Shown here: positions 14,543 through 15,750 of the stretch, piece by piece
How the letters are laid out: each line of letters starts with the position of its first letter
Position numbering within the stretch: the first letter of the stretch is position 1
DNA from: CAYGZM01 sp964354365
GTDB lineage: Bacteria > Planctomycetota > Phycisphaerae > Sedimentisphaerales > Anaerobacaceae
Reading direction: 5' to 3'
Assembly: GCA_964354365.1 (NCBI GenBank)
Contig: CAYGZM010000088.1
Span: 1 to 15,750 of the forward strand
DNA: 15,750 nt
The notes under the pieces: generated by a model
Seen by the model: the letters and a program-made list of their open reading frames with translations, nothing else
The model's database searches: none
Told to the model about the DNA's origin: nothing
Program-made: the position numbers and the translations under genes

Positions 14543-15568
14543 ATGATGCACAGGACGAAGATTGTCGCCACGTTGGGTCCGGCGAGCAGCAATTATGCGG
14601 TTCTGCGGAAGATGTACGCGGCCGGCCTGGATGTTGCGAGGCTGAATTTCTCGCACGGCAGCCATCAACAGCATCTTGATTCGTTGAGACTCGTGCGGCT
14701 TCTGAACAAGAAGTACCGCCGACACATTCGGATAATGCAGGACCTGGAGGGCTTTCGGATAAGGGTGGGGCATCTGTCGGGCGGCAAGACCAGGTTGTTG
14801 AAGAATCGGACAACGGTATGGCTGACCAACGAGGCCGATAGCAAGGGGGCGAAGACTATACCCTTCGATTATACGGGTGATTTGAGGCGGATAAAGCCGA
14901 AGCAGCTTATCTATATCGACGATGGGAACCTGATTTTGCGAGTCAAGGAGAGCGGTCAGAGCAGTATAAAGGCCGAGGTCGTGGAAGGAGGGGTCCTGAA
15001 GGAAAGAAAGGGTGTGAATATCCCCGGTGCGGAGCTTGAGTTCGGTCGGATGACGGAAAAGGACAAGCGGGATATCGAGTTTGGTATAGAACACGAAGTT
15101 GATTACGTTGCGCTGTCGTTTGTGCGCGACGAGGACGATGTCCGTGAGGCGGCGGAGCTGATAAAGCCGAGGCTGCCGAGATGTAAGCTGGTGGCGAAGA
15201 TAGAAAGCAGGGAGGCAATCGCCAATATAGACGGGATTATTAAGGCGGCGGACGGGATAATGATAGCGCGCGGGGACATGGGCATTGCCGTGCCGATCTA
15301 TGAGATTCCAATTATTCAGAAGCACATAATCAAGAAATGCAATGCTGCGAGGAAGCCTGTAATCACGGCGACGCAGATGTTGGAGCACATGACCGAGCAT
15401 CCCCGGCCGACGCGGGCTGAGGTTACGGACGTGGCCAACGCAATCATCGACGGGAGCGATTTTGTGATGCTCTCGGCTGAAACGGCGGTCGGACGATTCC
15501 CATACGAATCCGTCCTGATGATGAACGAAATCATCAAGTTCACAGAAAAGGCGATGCCCGGATTGTAA
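14543..15568 (+). CDS. pyk: Short pyruvate kinase lacking the C-terminal regulatory domain
   Basis: A 341-residue protein covering the A (TIM barrel) and B domains only; typical pyruvate kinases run to about 470 residues. It would make pyruvate and ATP from phosphoenolpyruvate and ADP. Active-site positions are present: R33, N35 and S37 in ARLNFSHGS, K219 and E221 in VAKIES, D245 in ARGDMG, T276 in VITATQML. The strand at the A/B junction, usually DxxGPKIR or DTKGPEIR, reads DLEGFRIR (67-74), with Phe for the conserved Pro. The B domain spans roughly 75-160. The protein stops just where the C domain would begin, and the 182 bp after it hold no C-domain remnant in any frame. AAGGA lies about 7 nt before the ATG; a second ATG follows at 14546. 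Loss of the C domain predicts no classical allosteric control. Confidence 0.85.
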   Translation: MMHRTKIVATLGPASSNYAVLRKMYAAGLDVARLNFSHGSHQQHLDSLRLVRLLNKKYRRHIRIMQDLEGFRIRVGHLSGGKTRLLKNRTTVWLTNEADSKGAKTIPFDYTGDLRRIKPKQLIYIDDGNLILRVKESGQSSIKAEVVEGGVLKERKGVNIPGAELEFGRMTEKDKRDIEFGIEHEVDYVALSFVRDEDDVREAAELIKPRLPRCKLVAKIESREAIANIDGIIKAADGIMIARGDMGIAVPIYEIPIIQKHIIKKCNAARKPVITATQMLEHMTEHPRPTRAEVTDVANAIIDGSDFVMLSAETAVGRFPYESVLMMNEIIKFTEKAMPGL

Positions 15569-15583
15569 TCCCCTCACCGGGGA
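15569..15583 (+). terminator. Candidate stem-loop after pyruvate kinase
   Basis: TCCCC (15569-15573) pairs with GGGGA (15579-15583) around a 5-nt loop directly after the TAA. No T-run follows, so it could be a weak or rho-assisted terminator, or an mRNA 3' end stabiliser. Confidence 0.35.
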
Positions 15584-15602
15584 AGCGGCGTAGAACTGAG
15601 AA

Positions 15603-15750
15603 ATAATCATATTCTTTGGGCTTTGAAATTGGCTTTGATTGGGTTTGTTTTGAGTAACATTCGTTGCTGATTGTTCGTTGTTCATTGGGATAAGGCTTTG
15701 TTGCTACTGTACTTATGGTCATTTTACCTATTTTACCATTGGCTTTGTTT
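15603..15750. repeat. Planctomycete-type intergenic repeat tail (tentative)
   Basis: An AT-richer, T-rich stretch unlike the coding DNA around it. TTGGCTTTG occurs twice (15629-15637 and 15740-15748), with related ATTGGGTTTG (15638-15647) between them, and TTTTACC occurs twice near the end. Read on the minus strand it gives peptide fragments such as NKPNQSQF and QTQSKPISKP, which I recall as translations of dispersed intergenic repeats in Sedimentisphaerales-like genomes. No gene seen. The assignment rests on memory. Confidence 0.45.

Noticed and set aside
13492..14592. A 366-codon open frame on the minus strand
   Set aside because: It lies antisense to the end of lysC and the nuclease, both well supported by conserved motifs; its composition is shadow-like.
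14177..15685. A 502-codon open frame on the minus strand
   Set aside because: It is antisense to the pyruvate kinase and nuclease genes, shows Arg/His/Pro/Leu-rich composition typical of antisense shadows in GC-rich DNA, has no SD, and matches no family I recognise.

Overview
The window (15,750 bp, GC-rich) looks like a chromosomal segment of an environmental planctomycete, most likely of the Phycisphaerae/Sedimentisphaerales type. The grounds are indirect: a Tat-exported sugar-isomerase-like protein, a lipoprotein resembling the DUF6786 family, many GTG/ATG genes with variable ribosome binding sites, and intergenic repeats whose six-frame translations (YRVSSIE-like; NKPNQSQF-like) I remember from that group. 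No rRNA, tRNA, CRISPR array, transposase or phage gene was recognised.

Layout. 1-743: 3' end of a multi-pass membrane protein, probably a GT-C type glycosyltransferase. 768-2231 (minus): a PBP4-type D-Ala-D-Ala carboxypeptidase (dacB), convergent with the first gene. 2232-2488: divergent intergenic region with short tandem repeats and two promoter candidates. 2489-6475: a tight two-gene unit, an ADP-forming acyl-CoA synthetase followed directly by a CoA-transferase/acetyl-CoA hydrolase fused to a C-terminal GNAT domain. 6599-8194: a Tat-exported L-fucose/L-arabinose-isomerase-like protein. 8316-9548 (minus): a secreted lipoprotein, convergent with the isomerase. 9549-9942: a repeat-rich divergent region with an 11-bp inverted repeat over the lipoprotein promoter and a nested palindrome of about 154 bp just ahead of hom. 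9943-15568: five plus-strand genes with gaps of 42-66 bp: homoserine dehydrogenase, an archaeal-type phosphoglycerate mutase homologue, aspartate kinase, an exported thermonuclease and a short pyruvate kinase. 15569-15750: a small hairpin and a repeat-like, T-rich tail.

How the genes fit together. Hom and LysC are the regulated steps of the aspartate pathway. The ApgM-like protein between them fits the 'proposed homoserine kinase' subgroup, so the three genes would carry flux towards O-phosphohomoserine and threonine. The CoA unit interconverts acetate (or other acids) and acetyl-CoA with ATP, and may couple this to acetylation through the GNAT domain. The isomerase-like protein and the lipoprotein suggest sugar handling outside the cytoplasm. 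I found no clear new defence or mobile system. The best leads are the aspartate-pathway cluster with a likely second aspartokinase product, the palindromic element in front of it, and the unusual domain architectures.
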